Notes: generated by a model from the letters alone, not told the origin. DNA of 64,000 bases from Enoplolaimus lenunculus (GCA_030248215.1 JASANG010001666.1:21600-85599); one strand, 5' to 3'; positions 33,303-46,710 are shown, counted from the first letter of the stretch. Program-made: numbers and translations.

Positions 33303-36296
33303 AATTTCCCGCATGAAAATAGTGTTTTTATATTGATGCTAAAATTGCGTTTTAACAACCTCTATAATTATTTATTCCAGGTCCGTCTTCGGCAAAAAAT
33401 TAACCTCCGCACCTGTTTCAGCAGAATTTGTGAACAAAGTTCCGCAATTTTGGGTGTAAAATTTTTCGTATTGCTACAAATTTGAAGCCCTTGAATGAGT
33501 TGGTTTGTAACCTTGAGGTAATTTAGATGGCTATAAATGTTGACATTTCTCAAAAAAGCAGCTTAAAAATTATTTTTTAACATTTTGCAAATTGTTGTTA
33601 AAATTAGAAAATTCATTAATTTTTTTTACCTAATTTTGTCCCAAATCTGGTTCAGCCGAAATTTGCTGATCCCGACTACGGCTCCGGTTCTTTTCACTTC
33701 CGGTTGCACCCTGTTACAAAAGTAGCTTTCAGACAAAATTTGTTGCACAAGTGTTTCGTTTTTTTACGTATTACACTATTTAGATTTGTTCGTGAAAGAG
33801 ATTACAACGATCAAAGTTGAAACTGTAGGCAACCTTCCGGTTCCGGTAGAATTTATCCCGATGGTTCCGGCAGTTAGCAAATTATGCTGTCAGACGTTTA
33901 ATAATTTTGTTCCGGCGTTTCTGGCATGTGTACAAAAAACTCATTTTGTTGACAATTCATAAGTCTTTTCTTGAAATTAGTGATTTTAACATTGCTCTAA
34001 CTATATACCACATCTGCTATATCAAAGAAAACTCAAAACTATATAAGTTGCCGAAACAGTCACGACTTGGGTAGGCTATTAAGTAACCAGTGCCGTAAGT
34101 AGACCGTGATAACAGTGTACCACACAACTAATGATTTACTCAAATACAACTGAAAATTAGTAAGTTTATCAAAAAAGGTTTCTTCAAGAAAAAAGATGGA
34201 AGCAAGCGAAATAATACACCACCTCGTGTTATTTTAAACGTTTATACTTGCAACAATTTTACGCATATACTTGGTTTTCAGTGTATATTGTGTGTTTGAA
34301 GTTTATGCGTGCGCTGATTTCCCGTTTCTGTGAATAATCGCACATCTACTCAATGGATATATTTTGAATAAAATGCACGTGTGTTCAGTGTTCACCTATA
34401 TTATGCATCATCCACAAGGTACAAAATGAAAAAATTCATTTTCGGGCGTCCACTTTTGACCAATATCAACTCCAACAAACTCGCATCAGTTCACCAAGCT
34501 ATGTATAAAAGCGCACAAAGCAATTTTGTACAATTCCACAACAACATTGTATTTAGAGTTGACTTTTTCTTTTACTCTAATTAATTTCGTGTAATACACG
34601 AAACAGAAATTTCATAAAATTGTTTAAGTAATTAATGATTTCGCGACTGTTAAATATGTAATTTTCAAAATAAATTCCATTCCACTACACCTCAAAATAA
34701 ATTGCATTAATTTGTCGACGCAAAGAAATAAATATATTAGGGAAATTTTGTATAGAATTAATATTTCATGTAAAAACTTATTTCCTTACATAACATGAGG
34801 TGCACGTGTTTGATAGATAAATCAATTTCGGCAATGAACAGTTTCATTAGAACGTTAAAGTGATATTACCACAGTGGAAGCGGGTAATTCGGAAAAAACT
34901 TGTGTTCCGATTCCGACTGGCTTCTGTTCTGATGCCGGAATTCCGATTTTTCGGTTATGAGTTTTTAAGCTGATTGGACTTAAATTTTGCCTATTTTTTC
35001 GTTTCTTTGGAAATCTATTCATTTTTGTTAATAAGTATTCTCAGTAGCAGAGTAAATTATTTCGTTGATTGTCAAAATGTGACTGCAACTGAAAACTTTA
35101 AGCTCTACCTTTAAACGAATAACAAAATATAATGCAGGAACCACAATATTATGCGTACGCAATGTGGTTAATCGTTTCAGTAATATGGAAAACATAGTTA
35201 AGTTGCTAAAACTCGTTTTGCTACCACCAAAAAAAATTTAATTTTGAGTACAGTTTTCTTAATTGCTATTGTCCTATTTGTTACCAAAATCTTAACCTCT
35301 TCTACTAAATACTTAACTTAGCAATATAGAAAGGACAGTTTGAAGTTTTGAAGTACAATTGAATTGAAACACATTCTATATATTAATAACTGAATTACTC
35401 TTCAAAAGGTCAAGTTTTTGTTGCATTTACAAACAACGTCTTTTAAATTGCTGTTGCTCAAACATAACAGAATAGGTTTTATACTTTAAGTGGAATGGTG
35501 TATAAAATATCTGCATATTTAGTCATTCCATTTAATTATACTATATATTTCCATTAATGTGAAACTATAGTAGTTTAGAAAAGGAAAACGCGTTGAACAT
35601 CTCTTCCAGACTACCCTAAATCGTGGAGGTAGGCCCACATTGCAATAACCATTTTAGAAAATCATAGGCAGTCTGGAAAAGGCATATAAAATTATTCGAC
35701 CTTTATTGAAAAGGCAGTTTTGCTACTTGGAATTATTGAACGCAATTTCATTGTACTATTGTTAAAATTAGCTTCATACTAATTAACTATAATTTAGTTT
35801 AACACAGGATATAAACAATTGAAGTTGGCGAAGTATTTAAAATTTCAAGAATTTGAAGTTGCAAGACAATCAAAATTTGACAGTGAAATTGTATAAACTT
35901 TTCTGATATCTCTAAAGTTTGGAATTGCGAAGTAGTATTTTCATACTATCCAAACTATGATTAAAACGTAAAACATGCATATAACAAATAGATTTCGCCC
36001 GTACTTCAATGTGTCGGTGTATTTAAAATAATAAGAATTTGAAGTGTCAAGGCAATCAAAATTGGATATTGAAATTGTAAACTTTTCTAATATCTTTAGT
36101 GTTTGGATGTTGAAATTGCAGAACATAGATTTTGTCGGTAACAATAGTAAAGCTTAAAATAGAATGTGTTTTCATAGTGATATCCAACTAGTTAAAAATT
36201 TAGAACCTGTATATATCAAATAGATTTTGTCCTCAGAAGTAGCAGTATTGCTTTATATAGAAAGGCGGCTAATGTTATTATAAAAGAGCAGTATAT
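33303..36296. other. Non-coding AT-rich stretch with diffuse family M repeats
   Basis: No gene. TTCCGG-rich family M sequence occurs at about 33645-33915 and 34885-35080, the latter sharing ATTTTTCGGTTATGAGTTTT with the 9085 copy in inverse. A shorter motif pair (CTCTTCCAGACTACCC and CAGTCTGGAAAAGG) at 35600-35690 recurs near 37600 and 37890. Confidence 0.45.
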
Positions 36297-36467
36297 AGTG
36301 GCAGTGTATGTCTAAAACCTAAAGCCTAATCCTAAAGTGGCAGTTATTCCTAATCCTAAGACTAATCCTAAGTGTTGCAAAAGTGGCAGTGTATTCCTAA
36401 ACCTAAAGCCTAATCCTAAAGTGGCAGTTATTCCTATATCCTAAGACTAATCCTAAGCGTTGCAAAA
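36297..36467 (+). repeat. 85-bp tandem duplication of CCTAATCCTAAG-type sequence
   Basis: AGTGGCAGTGTATGTCTAAA at 36297 recurs at 36382 with the same CCTAAAGCCTAATCCTAAAG order. It is hexamer-like material related to family B. Confidence 0.8.
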
Positions 36468-36554
36468 ATGTGTTCCTACTGCGGGGTTTATAAGCAGACA
36501 AAATGTTACCCAATAGGGAGTTATAATTTCGCCTAAACCTGTTGCTTTATGCAT

Positions 36555-37370
36555 GAAATTTTGTCAATAGGGGCGCATCATTTTTATAAGCATTTTCCTA
36601 AAGTAAGCATGCATAAAGCGTATGTCAGGCAAAATTAGTCTAAAGTGTCAGTCAAGGTAGGAACCGGGACATCAGACCTTTCAACTAAGCAGCTGGAAAA
36701 GCGGGCTGGAGCGGGGATCGAACCCTCAGCCTGCGGATTCTTAAAGCGAGAACTCTACCACTGCGCCACGTAGCCCGCCTCTCCAACTGCATTTTTCGTC
36801 GACTATATGCCGACCGTATGCTGCCAGCTAGCATACATGCACTGCACTTTAGTCACTCAAAGGAGCAAATCGCCCGATATGCGTCTAAATTAGCTGTCTA
36901 GGTTTTGAAATTTTTACCTTAAAAGTAAGGTGAAATATTTGCAGTAAATAAATATAAAACTGAATGTTTTTTAATGTTAATTGTTCGTCGAATTTTTGTG
37001 ATCCGCCGATTGCAAATAGATACGCCAAAGTTTCGACAACATAAATAAATTAGACATATATGGTATAATATAAAAAATATGGAAATAAACATACAAGTTG
37101 CTCAAATTGTGCTAATTCCTTTGTTATCAAGGATATAGGAACTGGTATTTGTTGGGACAAATGGTACCCTCGATGCCGCGCACAGAGGCTACAATATTGA
37201 ATCGCGGTGCAGCGGCGGCCGTGGTTCGCGAACACGTGCCAGCTAGCATACATACAGTGCACTGCACTGTATTACATGTGCACATAAAGGACAAGCATGT
37301 CTCACATGCTTACATAAAGCTTAAGCGTACTCTTACGAAAAACCTTCCGCCCCTGATCTGTACATGGGCT
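36555..37370 (-). mobile_element. Family B copy split by a tRNA-bearing insertion
   Basis: The left half (about 36555-36648, ending GGCAAAATTAGTCTAAAG) and right half (37316-37370, CTTAAGCGTACTCTTACG to CTGATCTGTACATGGGC) together resemble one inverted family B copy. About 665 bp of foreign sequence separates them. TAAAG occurs at both junctions and may be the target duplication. Confidence 0.55.
36703..36777 (-). tRNA. tRNA-like sequence, probably a SINE head or tRNA pseudogene
   Basis: The minus strand reads GGGCTACGTGGCGCAGTGG (A box TGGCGCAGTGG), then an anticodon-region stretch, then GAGGGTTCGATCCCCGC (B box). The acceptor strands GGGCT and AGCCC pair over five positions; the last two do not. 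The anticodon loop lacks the expected U33. So it has pol III promoter boxes but is not a sound tRNA. Confidence 0.5.
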
Positions 37371-38989
37371 CACAATAAAAACCCTCAAAAATTTCAAATC
37401 TATTCTTTTTGCGCATGAATTCGCCCTTATTGTTACTTCAGGGTGGTCTGACCTTTTCAACTTTTATATTTCCGGTTCAAATTAACCTTTTGAACTTTGC
37501 CTTTTCCAGGGTACTATTCATTATAAAATTAAAAGTTGCAGTTCTATTCTATTCAACGATACTACTTCTACATTTTCTTTTCGCAGCATGTAGTATTACA
37601 ATTATTACCTCTTCCAGACTGCTATACAGAAATTTTATTCAATTGACATGACTCGTCGTTGTAAAAGTAATTTATCTTGAGTAGTTTGAAACACAAATTT
37701 TAATTATATTAACCTATTGCAGATACTCAGTAACTTTGTGCATAGCAGTTGCAAAAGCTGTTTCGAAATTTGAAATAAACCCAAACAGTGTTCACATATA
37801 CTATTGTAAACCTTTTCCCTGCATTTAATTTTTATGCCCTCTTAAATTTTATTCAATTTATTAAGCCTTTTCCAGTGCAAATATTTTACAGCAGTCTGGA
37901 AGAGAGTTAATAAATCAAAATTGAAAACTAATCATTGATAGAATTTCATGTTGAATTTAAGTCCCGTTTTATACTCTGATTCTTAGAGCGTGTGGAATTG
38001 AAATTTGCTAAAACTACGTACGTAAAAACAGAGTTACCAAAACACCACATCGCGTACGCGTAATATTGTGGTTCCTGCATAAAATTAAAATTCTACTTCA
38101 TAGCGGCAAGCAGTGATGTTAGCCCCACTAGTTCTCAAATATAGCTCGATATTTGATTCAACAGTATCCTTACTGTAGTGAAAACGACGCTCCATTGAAT
38201 TGATTTTCAAAAATCTGGTTCCTGTTATATATAATTTCATAAGACTTCATATTTAAAGTTTTGAAATGTTCAAATGCTTAACTGCATTTAAAGTTAAAAC
38301 CAAGTTGTTCCTGTGCTTTGAGAATTGACAGGCTGCTCTTAGAATTGGCAGGTCTCCCCAATAATATATTTTTACCGGTTAGTAGATCGCTAATACAGTC
38401 AGCTCTACAAGCAATTTTTACTGAAACTGTGAACAATACAGACAAACATACTGCAACAAAAAGTCAAGTCATACTTTATTTTTTTGATAGAATACTAAAG
38501 CCTACATTCCAATTCCGACAAAGGTTTTATTCCAATTCCGCTTCCGACAAAAGTTTACTTCCGATTGGAACCCTGCAAACCAGTATTTTAAAGATCGCTG
38601 GTGATTCGCCCTTTTAATGAAGTTTTACGACATAGCTTCAACGAATTTTACAAATGTATTTTACTAGAAACAACAAAATTTCAAACCCAGCTACTTAAAT
38701 AAAGCACGGACTGCACCTGACCAGAAGTTCCACAGACAATAGCATATAGGTTTTCCACCTTAAAACTTCGAAGTTTACCGCGGGTAAAAACTGTGAATTT
38801 TTTACCCGCGGGTATACGCGCGCCTGAAATTATTTACCCGATCCTCGTTTAGACGCGGGTAATGTCCCACTCTGATTATTAAAAAACGATGAACGAATTA
38901 AATTTTTTCTCCTCGTGCTGCTGCTCTGTCACACTTTTGTGCAGTGTTTTGACACGCAGAAAACGCTCACATAAGAAAAATCGGAAGCT
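37371..38989. other. Unassigned non-coding stretch
   Basis: AT-rich with no gene. A short family M-like tract (ATTCCAATTCCGACAAAGG) lies at 38505-38575. Confidence 0.4.
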
Positions 38990-39330
38990 TGGGAGGGAAC
39001 CAAGTGGAGGTTCCAGGATTGAAATCGGGAAAAAACATAGGGGTGGAGCAGAAGAAACCGATAGGCCCTGGTGAAAAAACATGGCGGTCGACCAGGATGA
39101 ACTGAAGAGAAGTCCAGGAGCAGTAAAACGTGGAGGTCGAGTAGAACCAACCGGGTCTGCCATTTGAAAAAAACCGTGGCGTTAGAGCAGGTGGGGCTGT
39201 GAAGAAACAACCGAGAGTCACTGGTATTGGAACCAGGGGAAAAAACTTGCGGTTTGAGGAAAACGACCAGGGTCCCTTGCGTTTGCAGCAGAAAAAACGC
39301 AGGGGTCGAGCAGAACTAAAAGCGGGAACC
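38990..39330 (+). repeat. Degenerate G-rich tandem repeat, about 50 bp unit
   Basis: GAAAAAACATGGCGGTCGA-type units recur about six times with strong drift (AAAACGTGGAGGTCGAG, AAAACTTGCGGTTTGAGG, AAAACGCAGGGGTCGAGC). The open frames over it are low-complexity and overlap on both strands. Confidence 0.55.
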
Positions 39331-40303
39331 CTTCAATCTTTGCAGATGAGTGGTACGACTAAGGGCATAGTCATCCGTGGGGAATTGAGAGGTCAACCCC
39401 TAGAAATTCTTACAACTTATCCTCCCTTCTAAATTCTGGGACAAACCATAAATGTGGGACAGCTGGGGCGCAGGCTAGCCACAAGGGTACCCCTTCAATC
39501 TTTGCAAGAGGCGCGGCTATCAACATGGAACAAACCCTGACCCGCCTGCCCCGGTTATAACGTGAATCCCGCATAAGCCCAAGCTTTGATTATAAATGTT
39601 GTGGAAAAGTGTACAAGAACCCTGTTCAATATATGGGTATACCGGATATGATTGTTTTAGTCGCGATATCTTACATATTCTTCACCTACTTGAGATATAT
39701 ATGCAACTAAAATTATTCAAGCAGCAACATGTTTTTAAACTTTTCAAAACGTAACCCTTATTCGATATGTTTAATTTTAATTGATTTTCTTTATTTGTCG
39801 ACTCGATAACCCGTATTCTGAATGTGTGTAGCACCTATTACCGTTGGTGATAGGTCTTCCAAGTTTCGAACCAGGGAATGGTGAGGTTTGAAATTCAGCA
39901 TATTTAATGCATTTTATTTACTCAACTTCCGTGCAAATATTGAGTTCCGCAATTGCATCAGTTCGTTAGTTTGAGAACCTATTACTAACTGGTGATTGGT
40001 GATATATGCATTTGAGAATACGGGCAAAGAATATTAAGCTGAAAAAATTATAGCTGTATAAGAATTGTTTGATCGGTGTGGCAACATGGAAGTGATTGAA
40101 AAAGCATTATAATTACCTGTGAACGTTGCAAATTCTCTCCAGAATATTTTGAATTTCCGATACTATAACCCTACAATAAATTCATACAAACATTTAGATT
40201 TTAAAACCAACATAATTTTAATCTCGCATACTAAATATAATGCAAACAGCAAACCATCAATACATGAAAGAATGATAGCGTAGCATCGAGCAACAAAAAG
40301 AAC
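39331..40303. other. Unassigned non-coding stretch
   Basis: No gene. A motif ATTTGAGAATACGGG near 40011-40027 recurs at 43430 and, altered, near 30190, marking another low-copy dispersed repeat. Confidence 0.4.
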
Positions 40304-40451
40304 AACTCAGTCTGGGTTAATTTAACTCAAAATATTGGGTTGAGAAAGAAATAACTTAACCTTGAGTTAAACTTACTCAACACTGTGGCTTATTGAGTGA
40401 AAAAATTAACTCACACCTGAGTCAACATTTAACTCAACCAAAATTTTTACT
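40304..40451. mobile_element. ACTCA-rich palindromic element, related to family D
   Basis: Inverted GTTAATTTAACTCAAAAT-like arms lie next to the TBCC stop codon. The ends are not well defined. Confidence 0.4.
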
Positions 40452-40481
40452 GCAAAAAAATTAAACATGTTGTCATTTATA

Positions 40482-43400
40482 TCACGCAACGCTAGTTTTA
40501 AAAGTTTCACGTTCTTCAGGCGGAATTTCACTCCAGTTTGGGGACGCTTGTTCAATTGCGAGCCAGTTAAAATCATCAACGCAGTTCCATTGATTTTTAG
40601 CCGAATGCGATAGACCAGAAAGCGTCCACGCACGATCAATATCTGGATCCTGCTCGTAAAAAAGTAGACACGATTTGTACAACCCCCGAAGTAAATAGTC
40701 GGAAGCGTTGAGTCCATTGGATTTTAAACATTGCCTAAGCGGCAAAACTTTACTTATTCCATTTCATTAAGGAACTACAGACGGTTATTAATCTAAACTT
40801 AATCCAACGCGCTCTGCCAACCTGATTTCAGCCCTGCTTGCAGCAGGTTTAATAAAACCATAAGCGGAAGCCAAATACTACAATATTTGACTGTAGCGCT
40901 CTCCAGTAATTATTCTGGACACGACAATGATATTGCTCTTCTCTTGTTGTGACACATATCCTCAAGCTTACTTTCAAATCGTACGGTGCAAACTTTAGTG
41001 CCGAACAGTCTTCAATAATTGGTCTTGCTTGTGCGTGAACATAAACATTGCAACGATGTGTTTGATGTGTACGCAATTGATGACATGCGACCACAAACGT
41101 ACTTGACTCACAGTTTTCGATCATGACTGATCTGATATAAAATTTAAGAAATCATATTAAACTGATCAACTTTATTTTAATAGAACATGCAATCATAGGC
41201 TGTTTCTAGGTGATCCACCGACATTTCGAGATAATTCTAGTCATCTTATCTACTAGCAACTCTACTAGTGACAAGTTGATTTAAATTGCAATGTTAGTCT
41301 ATAATAAAATCAGATAATTCTTAATTTCTACAGGAACAGTGCCAAAATCACACATCATCATAATATTATGACCTTATTCGGTCAAGGCACGGAAAAAGAA
41401 TAAGACGGCAATTCTAAAACTGCAAAACTACAATAGCAATGAAATACAGACAACGGGACAACGAGCAGCTACGTGATCAACGAATTCGTTGTGTGGAAAA
41501 ATTATAACTAAACTATTCTAGTGACATTGCTACCATTTTATGTTTATTGTGCCATTTTCAGAAAATTAACATAACTACGTACATACCGCGCGACCGGCCA
41601 ACACATAACTTTACATTTGGTCAAATTGCGCAGCCGTAGCGTTCCAGGTGAGCAACGCATGTTGATTTGACAGTCTAGAAAAAACAACAATACATGCGCC
41701 AGTTTAGTCATGAACACTTCGATGGTTTTCATTAATTTTACGAACGCTCAAATCATCCATTCCAGTTCAAATAACATATATTAATTTCTAAACAGTTCTA
41801 ACTTAAACACATTGTTTGGACATAAGCATGATAGAACACATTAAACGCTGCGTGTAGTACGGTGACCCATCACAAAATTTGGTATTTGTCCATAGACAAA
41901 TGCTTAAGGGTTCAAACCAGAATCACGCATAAAAAGCTAATATGACGTTTTCGAAGCCTAACAATTGATTAGTATGTCTGAAATACGTAGTTTGGGCAAA
42001 CCACTGTGAAGATAGGAAATCTTTCTTTTCAGTCTAGCGCAAGTTATGAAATTGTTTTCCCAAAAATAGAGCGGGGTTTCCCACAGGACTATAATAGATA
42101 GGAATGTGCCAATTAATGAACATCGGCAATAATCGACACTTTTCGTGAGTATTGGCATCGCCACTGCAAAAAATTACCGTAGGTTTGTACTTTACTCTGA
42201 GTTGAAATGTTTTCAATTTGTTCATAGGAATACAGCAGCGCGTCTGATCATGAAACAGTGAAAGCTCTTGCCTTTGCGTTTAAAAATAATTGAAATGAAC
42301 AGTCCTTATTGTATTACGGTCGTTTATGAAACCTTATGTAATGCAATTGCGCTCGGTAGTGTCAAAAAGTGTCCATGTTATTAATGGAAAAAAGCAATAA
42401 AATTACAGTTATAGTGATGTCAGCTGCACATTGATCATCGTGCATTACAACTATTTGCATTAGATACTATGTATGTACCGCTTCGCAGGATTCCAACAGG
42501 AGCTAAACTTTGCCGAAACAGTAACAGAACAGGAATTGAATCTCTTTGCAGGAACCGGAATTTTGAAATAATATCCGTCATCGAATTACTGTTGGACTTT
42601 TTAAAAAATTTGCCACAAAATTGCTTATGCGAATTTTCAGCTATTTCAACATAAAATTTTGCGAAAAACACCCGTTTATTTACAAAAATCAAATTAATCA
42701 CAAAAACACTCATGTCGAAATAACAAATTGACAAAGTTTCCAGTGTTTAAATGATTATAAATAATTTGCCACAAAACAGTAAAAGTTCCGGTTCCTACAT
42801 CTATGATTGCAGGAACAGGAACCGGAACTGAATTTTTGCAGGAATTCCGGCTGGAACGAGAGTTCAGCTTGAACCCTGCCGCTTAGATAAAAATAAAAAA
42901 TAACTAGCTGTTTCACAATTTGCATCAGTGGATCCGGTCCATTTTGTTTTTGTTACATATTTCATCGTTCGTTCTAAACATTAGCAATAAACTGATGCAC
43001 CTATCACAATGTAGAGGAACACATTTTTAAAACGAACTACTGAAATTTCACACAATCGTAGAAAGTATCAATTACAGAACGCTTACTAAACTTCAAAAAT
43101 ACAAACCTTCATTTCATGGTCCAAGTACAACAAGATACTTCCAACTTGTGACCAATATATCCTCAGCTCAGAGTGCAACCGGAATTACGATTCCGATTAG
43201 AATTCCGATTCAAAACGAGTTCCGATTCCGATTTATGTTAAATTGTCAATAATTTATTGTAGTTTAGCTTTACAGAGCCAAAAATTTTGGATACATTATT
43301 AAAGATTTCAGATTTTCTACAACAGTGAGGCAAATCAAGTACAAAAAACATCCTGAATTTCGAACCTCACCATTCATTGTGGTTCGACAGTTACAAGCGC

Positions 43401-45037
43401 TATCACCAACTGATGATAGTCGCTACATACATTTGAGAATACGGGTCCTAGTCTCACCTTTTAATCCAATCAATGCAATGTCGAGCCCATTTGACTCTTC
43501 ACCAATTTCGACTCGCTCATTGTCTTTGCTTGTCACCACCAGTGAACTCGTGTCCGCAATACGTTGCTCAATTTCAACGTCACTCGACTTTTCGGCCAGT
43601 TTCAACTCACTCACCGCTTGCGTTGTGTTGGAATGCTGAACAGATTCCTTAAGAGTTTCGTGCCGCTTGGCACGATTAAACGCGAATGCAGGTTTTGCTG
43701 CTACGGACGTAGTAATGCACGGTTGCTCACTAGTTGACAGATTGCTTGTCTGACCGACTCGAGTTCCACATTTGGCCATAAGTTTATCTTCAATATCTTT
43801 CATACGAACTTGAGCTTTCCGCTAAAAACATAATTGACATATTTTATTACAAGAAGTGTAGCCATTGTTGCTTTTGGTTCCTTATAAAACCTGAACTGAA
43901 CTGTTAAGCAGCAATGAGTGATGGTTACATTGAGGAAGATGATACAACTCAGGCGCTATCGCATGGTAAAAATATACCAGTGCGTGTTGCGTTCTGGCAC
44001 ACCACTCTACCCACTTCGGGGGGTCAATATTATTGAAAGCATACAATATAGATATCGATTAAAAGTATGATCGATCCAACTAAAAGTAAATAATTAACAC
44101 AAAACCCCAGCCAGAATTGAGTGGAGGGGCAGAGAATGTACAAAGTTGCATACTCTTTTAAATAGTGGACATTATCCACTCTTGGTAAGAGGAATCGTAT
44201 GTGTTCTTGGTTTGCCAGATATCAACCGTACAATAGAAGCATTCCATAGCTTATCCGACTTCCGAAGACATAAAATACTGAGAACAAGGCTAAATCTTCA
44301 AAAGCCGAAATTTAACTCAGGCTGTTCGCACTCTGAGACTATTGAGGATTTAATTTAATACCCACTAAAACGAGTCTAACAATGAACCATATTGCAATAG
44401 CATGCAAAAAATCCACATTAAATCTTTACTGACATACGTGCTGGCATTTCCAAAAGAATTATTTCAACACTCATTTTCACACAGTTCTTCCGCTCAGCCC
44501 TGTTACCAAAGCGTCAACCATTCCCTAACTAACCATTGCATACGCCGGCAATACAGCTGCATTCTGAGCTAACACGCTTCTGAGCGACACCAATTCAGAC
44601 TCGCAACGTTCAGGATTCTCAAGATCGCGTTCAATCGCATCCAATCGTGGAAAGAATGCAGCTTCAAACGCGATCATTCGATCCAACTGGCTAGACACAT
44701 CGGCAGCCATATAAAGACTACTCTGAGACGCGCCGGATGGGTTTTCCGTAGCCTCAGCGATTACGGCTTTTCTCGCTTCAAGTGTCGCTAACCGTTTCTC
44801 GCGACGTTCGGCAGCTTTAGCTCGATGCTTTTCAAGTAGCCGGTCACGTTTGCGTAAGCCATCTTCAGACAAATCACTTTGAACCGACGCCGGTTGCTGC
44901 ACTGCCGTGTTATTGCCAATTACTCCCTGCGAGTCCATAATGTCCTGTATTCGTTCTGGAGGACCTACTCCCGTGGAACAAGTATTTTCACTGCAGCTTC
45001 CTCCAGCAACATTGCAGCCTTTGTCCGATATTTCCAT
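40482..45037 (-). CDS. TBCC: Tubulin-folding cofactor C
   Basis: Five minus-strand exons with agreeing phases: 45037-44534, 43821-43458, 41674-41587, 41131-40972 and 40649-40482, about 427 residues. TBCC is the GTPase-activating cofactor that releases native alpha/beta-tubulin from the cytosolic cofactor complex. Exon 1 encodes the coiled N-terminal domain (KRDRLLEKHRAKAAERREKR; ending AAVLPAYAM). Exon 2 has the linker with the family's KPAFAFNRAKR stretch and enters the C-CAP/TBCC beta-helix (GLDIALIGLKD, CQINMRC). Exon 3 has SPGTLRLRNLTKCKVMCWPV. Exon 4 has MIENCESSTFVVACHQLRTH, holding the Arg of the Q-x-R motif that acts as arginine finger, then IIEDCSALKFAPY. Exon 5 has WNCVDDFNWLAIEQASPNWS and a PEER end, as in human TBCC. 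The start is the only in-frame ATG upstream of the coil. Exon 5 has a tandem acceptor allowing one extra Gln. The N-terminal half is longer than in human. Confidence 0.94.
40650..40655 (-). promoter_or_regulatory. TBCC: NAGNAG tandem splice acceptor, TBCC exon 5
   Basis: On the minus strand the acceptor reads GAGCAG, preceded by a T-run. Splicing after GAG would add one Gln before DPDID; splicing after CAG would not. Both keep the frame. Confidence 0.6.
41675..43457. other. TBCC intron 2 with family M sequence
   Basis: No extra exon is needed: exons 2 and 3 join directly in phase and align with TBCC without a gap. Family M-like text (AGGAACCGGAATTTTGAA; GGAACAGGAACCGGAACTGA) lies at about 42500-42560 and 42790-42870, with another tract at 43170-43250. 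Confidence 0.5.
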
Positions 45038-46489
45038 TTTGACAATTTCGCTAGATTACTGTTTAATTTTCTATGCTACTTTAGTTCAAATGGCATACCA
45101 GTAAAAACCTGCTTATGGTCCCCTTTTACACGACAAAATTGATAAAGTCACGTTAACATCCGAAATTTAGCGACTAAATTGTACGGTTCAAAAATTAGAT
45201 AATGTTCAAATACTATTACTTTATATACGTTACACAACACAGCTATAAACAGTTTTAAATACGATTGTTGTATTGTAATTATAAACTACTAGAAAGTTTA
45301 TAATTCGTAAAGTAATCTACCGCCAATGACGAGTCAGTTCAAGAGGCAGCAAAATGTCTTTGTATTTGCGTTTGCCTGAAACCAAAAACCTTCAAAGTAC
45401 TTATCTATATAAAACATATGACAAACGGCAATGAGCCTTACATGTTCGCCATCATTTTTGGAACGGTGCCACAAAGTCTTTTATATACCAGGGCTCAGGA
45501 GCGCGCTACGGTATCCCAAAGCACCACCGCTTGCGAGATGGGGTCCCTCTCGTATATGTATCAATAGTTGTACAACAGGATATCCGAAAAATAAAATATC
45601 CGGCAAAAACCGAAATTCGTATCCGGTATAAACATACCGACACGGCGCAACCGGAATTATACAACACCGGATCCGCAAGGTTAAAAAATACCGGAAACGG
45701 AAACAAAAAATACTTGTTACAGAAAAATACATTTTTAAAATAGAATAATTATTATTAGCGATACCGATACGAAGTAAAATTTTTACTTAATTTTTATGTT
45801 TTATAGATACGTATTACACACCATTTGGAATGCCAAAAACTTTTAACAAATGCATTTGCTGGAAAACGTACGTATGTAATTATAGAGTAGGACAAATTTG
45901 AAAATTTTGACAATACACGCTCGGACACATTTACAAAATAAACCACTATAGTATGCCAATTTTTCTTAAATTTTCAAACGATAAAAATTTTCAATAACGA
46001 AAATACCGAAAAATTCCAGTGAAAAAAATACCGGATTTATTACCTGAACAGGGCAGTAAAAATATCCGATTTCCGTACCGGAACAGGACTCTAATTGCAC
46101 TTTGCCTGCTGGATACGGGATATTTACGGTTGTGGTCCAGAATAGCAAAAACAGCTTTTGACAAAAAGACATATTTAACATCTTACTGCGATTACCTTTA
46201 TGGACATGTAAAGTTGTTAAATTTTCATTAATGAACAAGGTATTTGCCGGATAACTTTCATTTTGCTGATATTTACAGCTTCTGTTATTTTACATACAAT
46301 TTTCTGCAAACTGTTTCAGTTCTCATGACCACAATTCGCGGCAGTTAATCAGAATATATAATTATAAATTGCTGAATATTCCACGAGTGGAACTTTATAC
46401 AATCAAAAATATCAGCGCTAAAATTTATACAACAATTGCGTTGGAATGAACAGGTATATTGCGCAGCAAAAACCGTTTTGATGAAGCTG
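45038..46489. other. Region upstream of TBCC; family M tracts
   Basis: The TBCC promoter should lie just above 45037, but I see no clear TATA box. ACCGGAAT-rich sequence at 45580-45710 and 46019-46100 belongs to the diffuse family M. No gene is seen. Confidence 0.4.
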
Positions 46490-46600
46490 AATGGGCAAGG
46501 TGTCGTTGGGCTGAGTTCCCGGAGCAGAGCTACTAACTGGCTGCACAACGTCCGTTACGAGGACATCACCAGCTTTTTACTTTGTTCAGCTTAGCATGCA
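46490..46600 (+). repeat. Dispersed repeat P (GTTGGGCTGAGTT...TTAGCATGCAAG)
   Basis: GTTGGGCTGAGTTCCCGGAG to CAGCTTAGCATGCAAG matches the inverse of about 60130-60250 along roughly 100 bp. Confidence 0.6.
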
Positions 46601-46710
46601 AGACCAAACTAATTAACAATAATTAGTAATTTGTACAGCAATGCAGAAACCTGCCATTTTAAACATTTTGCGCTGAGTTTAAAGAAGTTTAAACTATAAA
46701 AATTTTCCAG

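Noticed and set aside
36703-36777. Functional tRNA gene
   Set aside because: Only five acceptor pairs form and the anticodon loop lacks U33. It is better seen as a SINE head or pseudogene.
41675-43457. A missing small TBCC exon between exons 2 and 3
   Set aside because: I first expected one, but GLDIALIGLK joins in phase to DCQINMRC and aligns without a gap to known TBCC.
43325-43639. Plus-strand 104-codon frame
   Set aside because: It lies opposite TBCC exon 2, which has clear homology and splice sites.
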